From NCBI GenBank assembly GCA_034509735.1, contig JACGWO010000013.1, positions 12,048,136-12,112,135 on the forward strand: a stretch of 64,000 bases of DNA, given 5' to 3'. This document shows, one piece after another, positions 12,222 through 23,077 of the stretch. The notes beneath the pieces are model-generated. The model saw only the letters and a list, made by a program, of their open reading frames with translations. It was not told where the DNA came from and did no database searches. Each line of letters opens with the position of its first letter. Positions within the stretch are counted from its first letter, which is position 1. Origin of the DNA: Sesamum alatum (Eukaryota > Streptophyta > Magnoliopsida > Lamiales > Pedaliaceae). A program made the position numbers and the translations under genes.

Positions 12222-13039
12222 TAAAATGGAATAACGAATAAGTATCAAAAAGTAATTACAAATAAAAATCATCAATCTGATTAAATTAGAAGGGCTATTG
12301 AAAATTTAAAAAAGAGCTAACTAATTGATTTTATTTCAATATTAATAGGCCAAAAACACCATGTCCCCCTCTCCCTGCACCCCTAAGACACTGACATTGA
12401 AGAAGAGTATAAATAGTAATATAATAAGTAATTTAATTTAAAACCTTATCTTATTGAGTAGTAAATTAATTTACATAATTGTAGGTTCTAACGAGACATA
12501 TGTAACTATTTTTATGATTTAAATGGTGCATAAAATTAAGTTGTAACATTTAGTCCACTTGTATTATTATACAGTTAACACCTACATGGCATTTTCTTTT
12601 GAATATCCAGAGAGAAATGTGTTATGGAACCAAAATAGCTACTTTTTAATATTTACGGGACCGAAAGTAAGAATCCCAAAATAAATGGACCAAATTAAAA
12701 TGGAAAGGACCTAAGTTACTGACTGAAAAATGCTATTTCCCCTTATGAAAATAAGAAAAGTCAAATGGTGAGTAAATATTAACACAATAATAATTGAAAG
12801 TATAAAATTTTATAATAATTATATGATAACACATTAGTACAATTACATTTTCATATTAAGAAAATTAATAATTTTTTAGAATAAACTTAGAACAATAAGA
12901 TAATAAATAAAAACTGAGTTGATTATGATGAAATTAGAAAAAAAAATGTAAATAAGCCAATAAGATTAATATATTTTTCCGGTAATAAATTTATAAAAAA
13001 TAACTTAAAAGTTTAAAAAGCATGAGTACTAAAGAGAAT

Positions 13040-13561
13040 AAAAATTGATATATGAATAGAATATTATTAAATTGTAATTGTTTATGAAAATTTAACTATT
13101 GAGTAAATCTCTTAGCACTTGATTTTTTTAGTATTAGATAATCCTGAATGTTTTACTTTTACATCTATTGTTTCTTTTATAAAGGTGAAATATAAATTTT
13201 TATACAATAATATTTCAAAATTTAAAAACTAATAAAGCATGTAAATAATGCTTTCACAATATATAAAAAAAGTTGTTACTGAAAATGATTAACATACATT
13301 ATAGGATCTTACAATACGAATATTGGTGCTATGGTCCAATTTGATTATATTTTTATAACAATAGTCAATAAATAATTAGTTTGTAATAGTGCCAATAAAT
13401 TAAAAATAAATGACATGCAAATATAGTAGTACAAGAAAACATACAACACACACATACAAAATGTAACAAAAAATAAAATTAAATTAAACAACAGAAAATA
13501 GGCATAATAAAACCTACAAATAAAATTGATCAATTTATTTTATTAAATTGAAATTTCTTCT
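13040..13561. repeat. AT-rich direct repeat, copy 2
   Basis: Same orientation as copy 1, 1.5 kb downstream, with scattered substitutions and small indels. The two blocks that sit 165 bp apart in copy 1 are contiguous here near 13,183. Either copy 1 gained a piece or copy 2 lost one. I found no terminal structure that identifies an element class. Confidence 0.65.
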
Positions 13562-13911
13562 ATCCAATATAAGGAGATTTGACTAATTATTTTTATTTTA
13601 ATATTAATTTTTTGCATATTATTATTTTATATTTTCATATTAATTGATTTAATACATAATAATGAATTAATCATTAGTGAATATACGAAATACAAAATTA
13701 AAATTTTAGGGAATATCTTTTTATTGAATAGTATCAATTAAATTTAGAAACTTAATTACACATAATAGATGAATTGAATATTTTCTTTATAACCCAGTAC
13801 CCACGTTTTTCTCAATCGACTCTCTTTTTTTTCCTCCTCAATTTTTTTTTCTTATTTCTTTAGATCATATTTATTTTTTATATACTCGCGAGAATCGCGT
13901 GCAACGACGAT

Positions 13912-13936
13912 TAATATATATATATATATATATATG
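13912..13936. repeat. (TA)n microsatellite
   Basis: About 12 TA units, upstream of the promoter of the wound-responsive gene. Confidence 0.9.
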
Positions 13937-14056
13937 TTTGAGTCTATCTTTTGATCCCCTTTGTCTGGATTCACTGCCACTACCACTCTAAAACAGGGGG
14001 CCTTTGCCTTTCCTATTCTGTTGGTCGCTAAAACCACGTCCGCTCTGCTCTCTCTC

Positions 14057-14064
14057 TATATAAA
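14057..14064 (+). promoter_or_regulatory. TATA box of the wound-responsive family gene
   Basis: TATATAAA follows a TCTCTCTC stretch and lies 119 bp before the start codon at 14,183. That leaves a normal plant 5' leader of roughly 85-95 nt. The leader (CTCTCACCACTCCCACTCC...) is C/T-rich and has no upstream stem or ORF that would block initiation. Confidence 0.7.
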
Positions 14065-14182
14065 CAACTCTCACCACTCCCACTCCTTCACAAACAAGAG
14101 ATTCACCTCTTAAAGTTGTACTCGCACACCAAAACCCCATTATTACTTGATTTTCTCACTCAAAATTCAGCTGTAAATCAGA

Positions 14183-14362
14183 ATGAGTTCGGCAAGCAGA
14201 GCTTGGTTATTGGCGGCAAGCATTGGCGCAGTGGAGGCACTGAAAGATCAGGGTTTCTGCCGATGGAATTACGCCTTGAGGCTTCTGCAACAGCATGCCA
14301 AGAACAATCTCAGATCCTACACTACCAGGGCCAAAAGTTGTGCGGACCCTCTTCTACGATGA
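14183..14362 (+). CDS. Wound-responsive family protein (DUF3774-like), C-terminus altered
   Basis: A 59-codon frame starting [20 protein letters not shown] and continuing [13 protein letters not shown]...[10 protein letters not shown] is a clear member of the small plant wound-responsive (wound-induced) protein family. Its biochemical role is not well defined. The start follows a TATA box and a typical leader with no intron. Family members are usually about 80-95 residues and end in SEESLRKVMYLSCWGPN. Here that ending is present downstream but in other frames: a middle piece (SSTMICNK) lies in a second frame and the final SEESLRKVMYLSCLGPN in a third (14,373-14,450). The frame that begins at the ATG therefore stops early after ADPLLR. 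Either the gene is a recent pseudogene or it makes a shortened protein; a double sequencing or assembly indel is also possible. Confidence 0.75.
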   Translation: MSSASRAWLLAASIGAVEALKDQGFCRWNYALRLLQQHAKNNLRSYTTRAKSCADPLLR

Positions 14363-14372
14363 TTTGTAATAA

Positions 14373-14450
14373 ATGAGAGAAGAGAAATTGAAGCTATCTG
14401 AAGAGTCGCTTAGGAAAGTCATGTATTTGAGCTGTTTGGGTCCCAACTGA
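14373..14450 (+). pseudogene. Frame-shifted C-terminal tail of the wound-responsive gene
   Basis: Twenty-five codons and a stop, MREEKLKLSEESLRKVM then YLSCLGPN, match the conserved family tail. The tail lies +1 relative to the start frame of the preceding CDS, and the intervening SSTMICNK is in the remaining frame, so two net shifts separate the halves. The family's conserved Trp before GPN is Leu here (SCLGPN rather than SCWGPN). Confidence 0.75.
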
Positions 14451-14899
14451 GAAAATTACCCCAAATATTTTGTACATACTCATTCTTATATGATGATGAA
14501 ATATTTTAATTCTTGATTCGAAAGCAATAATTGCAAACTTGACAAATTCAATATTACTTCACGTATATTTTTTTGGATTTAAATTTGAATTTTTACAACA
14601 TTAATTTGGAAGTTTCTCTCTAGTAACTCAAATTAAACGCTACAATTTTGCCTTTTGATTTAAAGAATCAAAAGATTTGGAGGTGGATTTGCCACCTCAA
14701 TCTCCTTGAAACTTAGATTTAGAAATATCTATAATGTTATTCGATAGTTTAACACCTGTAATCTTGAAACTTGAATTTAGATATATCTATAATGTTATTC
14801 GATGGTTTAACACCTATAATCTTGGATTGAACGTTAAAATTTGTTGCATTCTTTTGACAATAATTTAATTTTTGCCTTGAACGCTTTGTATATTTTTTA

Positions 14900-15056
14900 G
14901 GGTAAATTACAACTACCTTCTTTAAGGTTTGACGTAATTACAAATATCTTTCGTTGTTTGAGAAATTACATATATTCCTATGAGGTTTGAAATTTTTCAA
15001 AACAATGGGGTATTTATAATTATACAATTTTTAGAGGGAGTCTAAATGTAATTAAC
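14900..15056. repeat. Short inverted-repeat (MITE-like) element
   Basis: The left end GGGTAAATTACAACTACC and the right end, read in reverse as AGAGTTAATTACATTTAGAC, resemble each other and the ends of the 16,933-17,478 element. The interior again contains AATTACA words. No convincing target duplication was found, so this is tentative. Confidence 0.4.
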
Positions 15057-15197
15057 TCTTAATAAAATTTGTTGTTGTGGTGTTACATATCGCTAGTTAT
15101 GAGGGGGAAGTGATTTTTTTTTTATATATTAACTAGCGATTATGGCGCACCGTTCTTGCGTACATATAATAAATAATCTTTCACGATTTAAAAAACA

Positions 15198-15434
15198 TCA
15201 TAAATATCGACACAACAAAAAAATTAGTATCGCGATGTCATAAACTGCCGTACGTGAGTGAATTTTTCTTCGTATTAGTATAGATATAGTTGTTATGATA
15301 CATACCCTATCTTCTTCATCTACTTCCCGTAAAACGACCTGTCTGAGCATCTGTTTTGCTGCGCCACCAGAATTATAGTAGAAGCTACTAGGTGAGTAAG
15401 TAAACTCGCTTCGATCCACCCTTCCAAACCACAT
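15198..15434 (-). other. Exon-like open segment of unknown origin
   Basis: On the minus strand, 78 codons are open in a patch less AT-rich than its surroundings. The first part reads GRVDRSEFTYSPSSFYYNSG and then KQMLRQVVLREVDEEDR, with natural-looking composition. It is followed directly by GTATGT, a plausible splice donor (near 15,304). After that the translation turns into AT-rich nonsense. I do not recognise the protein. It could be one exon of a lost host gene, a fragment captured by a transposon, or chance. Confidence 0.25.
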
Positions 15435-15486
15435 TAAATTTACCGCACGTTTTGAAATTTTAATAAATAATTGCAGTTTTTAAATT

Positions 15487-16722
15487 GGGTAAATTGCATA
15501 ACACCCCCTATATGTTAGGAAAATAACGCAAAATCCCATATGTTATGTTTATAGGCCGAAATCCCCATGTGTTATTTTTATAGGTAAAAAAACTCTCCAT
15601 GTTACTTAAAAGGGTTCAAAATACTTCCTCTCAGTTAAATTTTAACGGAGAGTATCAACACTTGCTGGTGGTGCGAATTGACATCATTTTGGCTTTTTTT
15701 TTACTGTTAATTTTAGTTACCAAATGTCCATTTTGCCCCTTTTGTTGGATATTTAAGTGCGCAATATTTTTCACTCTCATTTTGCAAAGAGCATCATTTT
15801 AATAAATTATATATTATTGATTAATTTAATTTATTATTTAATTTTAATGTATTTTAATTTAATTTATTTATTATATATTAACTAAATATTAAAATACCTA
15901 ATATATATACTTTTAAATTTTAAAAAAATTAAATAACACATTACAATACAAAAATTAATATACTAAATTCACTTTACAAATTTAAATATTATATGAATAT
16001 ATATAAAAATCAATTTAACAACTATATATTACCAACTAAATTTAATTATTATCAAGTTTAAACATGTTTCAATAGATTATATTTATTTATAGAATATTTA
16101 ATTAAGTATCAAAATACTAAAAACGTTTATAAAATATTATTATTTATCAATAATATTTGAATTAAAATTTACCATGTTTTTAAAATAAAAAAATAGTTTT
16201 TTTTATTATTTTTTAATTTCAAAAAATTAAATTATTTTTACTTTATTTTTTAAAAAATATTTTTTCAAATTCAGATTTATTTTATATGTATGTATATTTA
16301 TATATAAAACTATATAAAATAAAAAAATTACAAACAATTAAAATAAGTTAAAAAAAAAAGGGAAACAGGCGTCTTCCCTGCACCGCCTCCGCCTTCTGGC
16401 CAGGGTCGTCTTTCCTACCACTATTCTCAACGCCCCCGCCTCCTCCACCTTTTTTCGGCCAACTATATATATTTAATATAAAATATATTTTAATAACTTA
16501 AAATTTGGACCGTTCATTTTTAATTATTGAAGATCAACGGGAATCATAGTGAGGGTCTAATGATCAACTCCTTAAAAAGTTTAGCGTTGTTAACCCTAAC
16601 TAACGCATGGGGAGAGTATGCATAATTTTAAAAAACACATGGAGTTTTTTGCCTATAAAATTAACACAGGGAGATTTTTAGTTAAAAGTTTAAAACATAA
16701 AGGGGGTGTATGCAATTTTTCA
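15487..16722. mobile_element. Mutator-like non-autonomous element, 1,236 bp
   Basis: Long diverged terminal inverted repeats of about 120 bp. The left end is GGGTAAATTGCATAACACCC and the right end reads TGAAAAATTGCATACACCCC on the minus strand. Matching inner words include TTTATAGG and CTCCATGT. The flanks are TTTTAAATT (15,478-15,486) and TTTTAAATA (16,723-16,731), an 8/9 match to a 9-bp target duplication, the Mutator hallmark. The interior is AT-rich without a transposase. It holds an isolated GC-rich patch at about 16,365-16,460 that may be captured sequence. Confidence 0.65.
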
Positions 16723-16932
16723 TTTTAAATATTAAACCCATCTGTTTGCGTCGGACGGTGGATTCAACAATTACAATTTGCTTTAATTGCAATACACCTA
16801 CCCGCTTCCAGTTCAACACACTCCAACTGCGTGCAAAATATAAAAAATGATATTTTATATACTTGAATATAATTATATATTTGTGAAAAAATATATATTT
16901 AATTCAAAATTTAGACTTTAAGATTTTAAATA

Positions 16933-17478
16933 GGATTAATTACATTTGGACCTCCTCTAAAAAAGTAAAATTACATTTTCCCTGAAACAACCTTTCAAAA
17001 TTACACTCCCACCCCTTTTGGAAATTCTTTATTTACAACTGTAGCCCTTCTGTTAGGATTTTGACAAAAAATAATGACGTCAATAAAATATTTACATAAA
17101 CTTTCAAATTTACTCTTTATTTCAGCATTTTGTATAATTTATTGAAAAGATACCCTTTTAATGTTTATATACTTGTAAGGGGTTAAATATACATAATGTC
17201 AAAAGTTTAAAACTGTAATAAAATATATTCTCGAGTTATTGTCGTTGGTGAATGAAAAAATAACTATATTTGTCAATAATTTATACGGAATGTTAAATAA
17301 AGTATAAAATTAGAAGTTTATATATTTTTGTCGTGGTTAGCATTTTCATTTAAACACGAACAGAAGGTCGGGTATTAGTTGTAAACAGAGATCTCAAAGG
17401 GGGTACAAGTGTAATATCAATTTTTTTTTGGAGAAGTGTAATTCGCATTTTTATAGAGGGTTGAAATGTAATTAACCC
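16933..17478. mobile_element. Mutator-like MITE, about 546 bp
   Basis: The left end GGATTAATTACATTTGGACC pairs with a right end that reads GGGTTAATTACATTTCAACC on the minus strand. Similarity continues inward for over 100 bp (TTACA..TTTCCC/CTTCTCC, ATTACAC...CCCC, TTTACAACT). Flanks TTTTAAATA (16,924-16,932) and TTTTAACTA (17,479-17,487) match at 8/9, giving a 9-bp target duplication. No coding capacity. Confidence 0.7.
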
Positions 17479-17487
17479 TTTTAACTA

Positions 17488-18130
17488 TGGAGTTTTTTAT
17501 TAATAAAAATGAAAATATTATAATAATTGTAGGATAGTAGGTTGCAATTAGCAAATCAAATATGTATTTTTGATCTCATTCATTTATACATTAATACTAC
17601 GGGACAAGTAACTTTATATGTAAGTTGAGAAGAACATTTAGTAAAACAATACAAAAATATTCTAGAAAATTCCTCCTGCCTTATCAATAGTATAGATATG
17701 TACATATTTACGTAATACTTATATAATAGTTTTATTCATTAATGTATGCATAAATTCTTTAAAAATTAAACAAATACCCTCAATCTTCCTCGTAATAAAA
17801 CTTTTATTTCCTTTCATGAAATATACTTTCTCATTGAAGTTTTTATTTTTTCTAAATCTTGATTTTAATACCAATTTAAAATCAATTTATTTTATTTTTT
17901 GTTATTGTCCATTAATTGAGTTATAACTACTAAAAAAGTTAGTAATACAAGAACATAATATTGACACTAAAATTTTGGAACACATTATTGATTAAAAGCT
18001 CAAAGAAGTTGGTTAATAGTTGGGTTCTGAATCAAAAGTTTATAACAAATTCACAATACACCTATATCAAATTTGGGCTTTATACATTTCTGATGGAATA
18101 TTGATTCGAAATAAAATATAAGATTATTAT
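17488..18130. other. AT-rich stretch without features
   Basis: No open frame, repeat or signal that I can support. This is ordinary AT-rich intergenic sequence leading into the G3 LTR-like segment. Confidence 0.5.
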
Positions 18131-19440
18131 TTTTCTTTGAATTGACTAACTGAATTGAAACATATTCAAGTATGGTCCATTAAGAGACCGATTCATGTCA
18201 AATTCATGGTGTTCAAATGCAATAGCAGTGAGTTCAAGCTACCTACAGCCTTGCTCACACATATAAAAAGGGGCCAACACAACACAAAAAACACAAATCA
18301 ATACACACAATACACAAGACAACAAACACATAACAAATCTAGTGGACTCAAGTCCAAACAAGTCTCTCTGCCACGGCGAAGTGTTCCAACCGCGAAGATT
18401 CTACGTCTTCCTTGACATAAAATCTTCAAGCCTTGATACCATATTTTAAGGTGACACGCAGTTTGCTCCACAAGTTCAAAGGAGATTACGCATCTGTATC
18501 TAACATGCTTCAAGCCCTTAGACCGAAATTCGGAGCTAAGAATCAGTAGGTAATCTTCACTTCAGAGATTATAACACTTTTTTATTTAAATTTATAAAAT
18601 TCATTTGTCCAATATTTCTTGTCTCGTATTTTTTTTATTTTTTGCGAATGTGAAATTTCTGTTAACAAAATTTGGCAAGCCAGTGAGGCTTTCCCTGCCG
18701 TCATCTCTTTCTTTTACATCAACGGTCAAGTCGTCACTCCTAAGTGCTCAATGACACCCAAGAAGAACCAAGTCACCATGAACGAAAAGAACGTCGTGAG
18801 TGTCACTAATGGTGGTCAATCCTCCACCCGGGCCAAGATTGTTGACATGACCCCTTTCAGATAGATCGAACTCAACCAGTCCTACCGAGATCAACTCAAT
18901 CCACTCCTTTCGCTATCCTCCCCTCTATGAAGACTGAGGTGACTGCAATAGAGGAACAAAGCACACAAATGGACTAAGCCACCGACAATTTCCAAAAAAT
19001 CATCGGGGACAAAGACCTTTAAATCGCCCAGTTAATGAACAACCAATAGTCTACAAATGTTGAAGAAAGCAACCACAACCATGCTTCGTTCTCAAACCAT
19101 GTTGAAAACGAGATTCAAGTAGATAAAGCACCATTGAAGCGTGACTCTGTGCAAAACTCTCTTCATTCTAAAACATTGCTACGTTGTCCATTCTGCTATT
19201 ACAAGAGATAATCACCAACACCATCAAAGCCAAATCATTATATATCCTTGCACCAGGCCTGTTTCCCTTAATTGCCTTCTAATACATACTTTCTATTACT
19301 TAATCTCAAACTGATCATGACATACCAATTGTCTTGCAGGAATTCAGGACTTGGAAAATGCAACGAAGCAGGCTAAGGATAAAGTTGGCTGAAAGGAGGC
19401 CCGGGTTCCTTTTAAACAAAAGGAAAAGAAAAAAATTGAT
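18131..19440 (+). mobile_element. G3: truncated 5' end of a third Ty3/Gypsy-type element
   Basis: LTR-like promoter sequence with TATAAAAAG at 18,262-18,270 is followed near 18,666-18,670 by TTAACA. Then comes TTTGGCAAGCCAGTGAGGC, which resembles the TGGCACGCCCAGTGGGAC primer-site region of plant Gypsy elements that encode 'retrotransposon gag' proteins. A decayed gag follows. The LTR start is not defined (the boundary at 18,131 is approximate), and pol and the 3' LTR are missing. The sequence passes into the LINE near 19,440. Confidence 0.45.
18751..19420 (+). pseudogene. Decayed Gypsy gag N-terminus (G3)
   Basis: The frame from ATG 18,751 reads MTPKKNQVTMNEKNVVS and STRAKIVDMTPF before a stop. 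Beyond it are pieces such as EEQSTQM, IIGDKDL, IAQLMN, NHVENE, VDKAPLKRDSV and EIITNTIKAK, several of them broken by stops. The order follows the N-terminal part of a widespread plant Gypsy gag (coiled segment, then a QLQ.MI.N.IKA region). No zinc knuckle or protease is present. Confidence 0.4.
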
Positions 19441-19452
19441 GATAAAAAAATA

Positions 19453-19957
19453 ATGAATTCTCTCTCTGACGACCATCCTCACAACCATTCCTTTGCAGCT
19501 TCTACCTCTTCCCAGTAACCGCCTAAACCACCCTGGCCAAATCTGGCGCCTCCGCCTCCTACAATACCTTTCTCCATGCCACCTCCTACTCCCTCCCAAT
19601 CACCGGTTACACAACCTGATCAACCTTCCTAGTCGTACAAAGAAAAACTCATATCTCAATCACAACATATTTACTTCCCAACATGGCTACAAATTTGGGA
19701 TTCGACCGCTGCCCCGGAGCCCGCGCCACCATCTCCAGAAGGGAAAGAACCTCATCCTCTTATCAATTTCTCCCCAGATGAATTACAAAGGTTGTATTGT
19801 CCATGGCAAAAATCTCTTATCCTTCAAATTCTTAATCTTAACAGGCTCATAATAAATTTGGCACGACACTTGGGAAAACTATGGAAAACATCGGCACCAA
19901 TAACTGCTTCTGGCCTAGGAGAAGGCTGCTTTATTTTATATGTCAGTTCTTAGGAAG
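19453..19957 (+). pseudogene. LINE (L1-type) ORF1, N-terminal half
   Basis: From ATG 19,453 one frame reads MNSLSDDHPHNHSF..., then a proline-rich stretch, then LINFSPDELQRLYCPWQKSL and LGKLWKTSAPITASGLGEGC. The last part matches the DUF4283 domain found at the start of plant L1 ORF1 RNA-binding proteins. In-frame stops lie near 19,516, 19,632 and 19,950. The frame ends at GAC/GAT-TAC, where Copia B is inserted, and resumes in register at 54,529. The LINE 5' boundary is not visible. Confidence 0.7.
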
Positions 19958-19962
19958 ATTAC

Positions 19963-20697
19963 TGTTGGATAGCTTGCACATAATATTACATGTCCCACAT
20001 GAAAATTTTAATTAAGCTTTAAGTGCTTAATAAAGAATTATCCAAAAATTTAAATAAAAATTGGAGGGAATAAATTAAGAAAGAGGGGGAATTTATATAT
20101 ATATATATATATATTATTTAATAAATAAATTCGCTTGGCACTTGGCATGTGCATGTTTATTCAGCGAAATAAATTAATTTGTTATTCTATTTTATTTTTG
20201 AAAATTACGTTGTACAATTATTTTATTTTCTGATAAAAGTTGCAAATAATAAATGGCATTTTGCAGAAAGAAGATGTCTTTTTTGGAACATACTTTAAAA
20301 GGTGCAAACTTTAAAAGCTGCAACTTTAGAGTTGTTTTTTCAAAAGTATCTGTTTAGAAAATTTATTTTTCTGAAATGTTGCAACTTTTAGAATCTAGAG
20401 GTATAATAAACAAATTTATATTTTTCGAAAAGACAAAAATACATCTATATATAGATGTTTCAAGTTCCAGATTAATATACTTAATTTTCATAAGATTCTT
20501 TTATTTCACAGTTTACTTTTCGAGTTATTCTTTGAAATGAGGCTTCCAGAATTGTTGTCCACCAAGTCTCGGTTGCTTTTGTCGTATCCTAGAAGTGAGT
20601 TTGCTTAACCCTGCAGCAACCATATAATGGGGGTAAATTTTAAGGACAGTGAAAATCACGCTTCAAAACCTCTTCACAAATTCATACTTCACCAACA
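19963..20697 (+). repeat. 5' LTR of Copia B
   Basis: 735 bp, TGTTGGATAGCTTGCACATA ... ACCAACA. It shares the order of TCCCACATG, AATTAAGCTTTAAG, CACTTGGCA, TTATTCAGCGAAAT, TCTATATATAGATGTTTCAAG and GTGAGTTTGCTTAACCC with the 3' copy. A (TA)n tract at about 20,095-20,113 is longer than in the 3' LTR. Confidence 0.85.
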
Positions 20698-20730
20698 ATC
20701 TTAAAGTGAAATTATTACTCTGTTATAGAG

Positions 20731-20881
20731 ATGGAGCCTGGTTCGAGTACCGGTATCAGGTTGATGAATAAAGAGTTTGTGAAGCTGAATTATTTTTATG
20801 GAACAAACTATCCTCGGTGGAAGGACAAGATGATGTTCTTGCTAACTTTCCTGAAGATCGATTATGTACTGGACATGAATC
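20731..20881 (+). pseudogene. Copia B gag, segment 1
   Basis: ATG 20,731 begins MEPGSSTGIRLMNKEFVKLN and continues through FYGTNYPRWKDKMMFLL to IDYVLDMN. This is the N-terminus of a Copia gag (the LNGxNYxxWK.KM..LL pattern). It stops at the insertion point of Copia A. The next part of the same protein is at 39,383-39,695. Confidence 0.8.
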
Positions 20882-23063
20882 TATTAGAATAGGTGACCAG
20901 AAAGTCAATAGGTTTGGCATTTTGTAACCTATTTGAAAACTTGATGTAATGTAATATTATGTAATGAATAAAATGAGTATTCGTTACTTTGGTATTCTCT
21001 TTGTTGTGCTCATTTTCCATATGCTAAAATGGTGTTTTACATATATCGCAACAAAGCCCACAGACCATGATTAACAACTCATGCAGTTAGGCCACGCATT
21101 AGATAGTGGTCATGAAATTAACTGATTAGGAGTTGGGTTTGAAATGTTCCAAGTCGAGGACCTCGGGGTAGGGCATCGAGAGTCCTATGGAGACTTGCAT
21201 CAAAAGTCGTGTTCATTGGATGAGTGCCGTGTTTCATCGGCGACAGGCGTAGGATGCCTACACGATCTTGATGGGTTGGTCGACAGGGGTCGAGCCGACT
21301 GGACTGACTCGCGGAGATCATCATATGGAAGCCTTGGAGGCTTGGTCGGTATGATTGATTTTCCCGGTTTCGATAGTACGGGAGTAGTCCTCAGACTTGA
21401 GGAACCATGGCAGTCACGTACACAAGACAGTTGTATCTTAGATCTGGCGAGAGGTGATCATTCCGTAAGATGATTATCATAAGCCTTGTCCAGTGCAGTC
21501 AGAATGTGTAGCGAGGACGGTGGGTTCCAAGAAGAGGATCCGTCCCGTGTCAGTATGTGACCGAGGTATATCCTATGCACTCGGAGACACGTTCATGCTG
21601 CTTAAACCTGTGGCCAGAGTGGTTGGTCGAACAGGAAATGGTTTCCTGTGTCGACGCAATGAGGTATACATAGTCTCGAGTATTAAGCATAGATGCCTAG
21701 TCAAGGATGGGAGTCGACACCCAATTCCATACCCTAGACTAAGGCCGGAGACGGTAGACGGAAGGACTGTACCCGTACGAAATCGGCGCCTAAATATTCA
21801 CGCCAACATTCACCTAGTCTCTAGTGCCATGGGCCGTTGCTAGACGGCCACCCATGGTGACGGGCCCTTGTGGGACACGGGCCCAAGTCTAGCTGAGGGT
21901 GAACCTAAAGGGTCATACACAAATTACCGAGAAGGTTGAGAAATTGACTTAGAGTCAATTTCGAAGGATGAATAAGTAATTGGATTACTTAAGGGATTGC
22001 CCATTGGATGGACGGGCCGATATTGTATCCGGCCCTCGTTTAATCGGTAAATGGGATTGATCGATTAATATGGAAAGTCAAGATGTTGGATCTTTTAATC
22101 GGATTAAAAGATCAACAGGAATGATTTAAGTGGACATTAAATTAAATTGGATTTAATTTTGGGTTCGTTGTAATTGGATTAAGTGGAACCCGGTCCATTA
22201 AATTTGACCTGAGAGGTGTGTTAATTCCAATTTTGGAATAGGAAGAAGTTGGACTTCTTCCCTTAATAAGCATGGCCGAAAATAGCCACCTTGGACGAAG
22301 CAAAAATCGGCCATGTTGGATGCTAGGTGTTAGTTGACTTGTCTCTTTTGGTATGATTTGATCATACCTTAAAGGATGGTAGGCTTGATTAAAGAATTGA
22401 TGGTGATTGATTGGGATGTATCTCGACATCCTTGGATGAACCTAGACACATTCCAATAATCACATTAATTATGTATATATATGAGTATATACTAACACCT
22501 ATGTAACAAGATTCATAATTAATCTTTTCTAGAAAAAGTAGAAACAATCACACATCCTCTCCCTCTCATTCTCGGCCATTCTCTCTCCCTCTCCCTACAC
22601 TTGTGTTCTTCATTTGATCTAGGATCATTTGATAGAACAAAGTGAGTTTAAGAATACTAAATCAATAGTGTTCATCTTCTTAAACCGAGTCCTTCTAAAC
22701 CCGTTTTCTTCTAGCAAGGAAAACGACAGTTTCTTTCCGGTGTGGTGTAGATCACCTTTGGAGAGTTCATACGTTTGAACTCTGTGCACATTCCAGAGAG
22801 GAACAAAGCAAGTAGTGGTGCACATGAAATACTACAAAGGTAACGGTTTATTACGGTTTCGTAGTTCATCATTTCTTCTATGCCCTCTGTTCAATATATG
22901 TGTTTTAATTTTGATACGTCCTACATCGAACGCTCGGTTGAGCACCCAAGGGTACAGCCCTTGGGATTACATGATTATTATATTTCTTTATGCAGTTTAA
23001 ATTTACGCAATTTTTGAATTCTCGCTTCTGCTCGCGCTCCCGGGCGGATCCACTTGTCCTTCA
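20882..23063 (+). repeat. 5' LTR of Copia A
   Basis: 2,182 bp, starting TATTAGAATAGGTGACC (the ancestral TG has become TA) and ending CTTGTCCTTCA. The 3' copy is clearly similar but shows many substitutions and indels, so the insertion is not recent. ORFs of 60-116 codons within it lie in poorly conserved frames and are not credible genes. Confidence 0.85.
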
Positions 23064-23065
23064 AG

Positions 23066-23077
23066 TGGTATTAGAGC
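23066..23077 (+). other. Primer-binding site of Copia A (initiator Met tRNA)
   Basis: TGGTATTAGAGC lies 2 bp after the LTR end. It has one mismatch to TGGTATCAGAGC, the site complementary to the 3' end of plant initiator methionine tRNA, the usual Copia primer. Confidence 0.85.

Larger units (their letters stand above)
10830..13850. other. AT-rich intergenic region without a gene
   Basis: Three kilobases of very AT-rich DNA. It contains a diverged direct repeat pair (listed separately) and, at 12,570-12,740, a patch with GGACCGAAAGTAAGAATCCC and GGACCAAATTAAAATGGAAA, which reads like decayed repeat sequence. The only frame above 60 codons (13,345-13,533, minus) is a low-complexity hydrophobic translation of AT-rich DNA. 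Confidence 0.6.

Noticed and set aside
13852..14037. 61-codon minus-strand ORF upstream of the wound-responsive gene (MVLATNRIGKAK...)
   Set aside because: It runs through a (TA)n microsatellite (NIYIYIYIYI), and its first part overlaps the promoter region of the plus-strand gene. No known protein.
21144..21843. Plus-strand ORFs of 109 and 116 codons in the Copia A LTR
   Set aside because: They lie inside LTR sequence. The 3' LTR copy keeps only parts of them with frame-breaking indels, and no known domain is visible.
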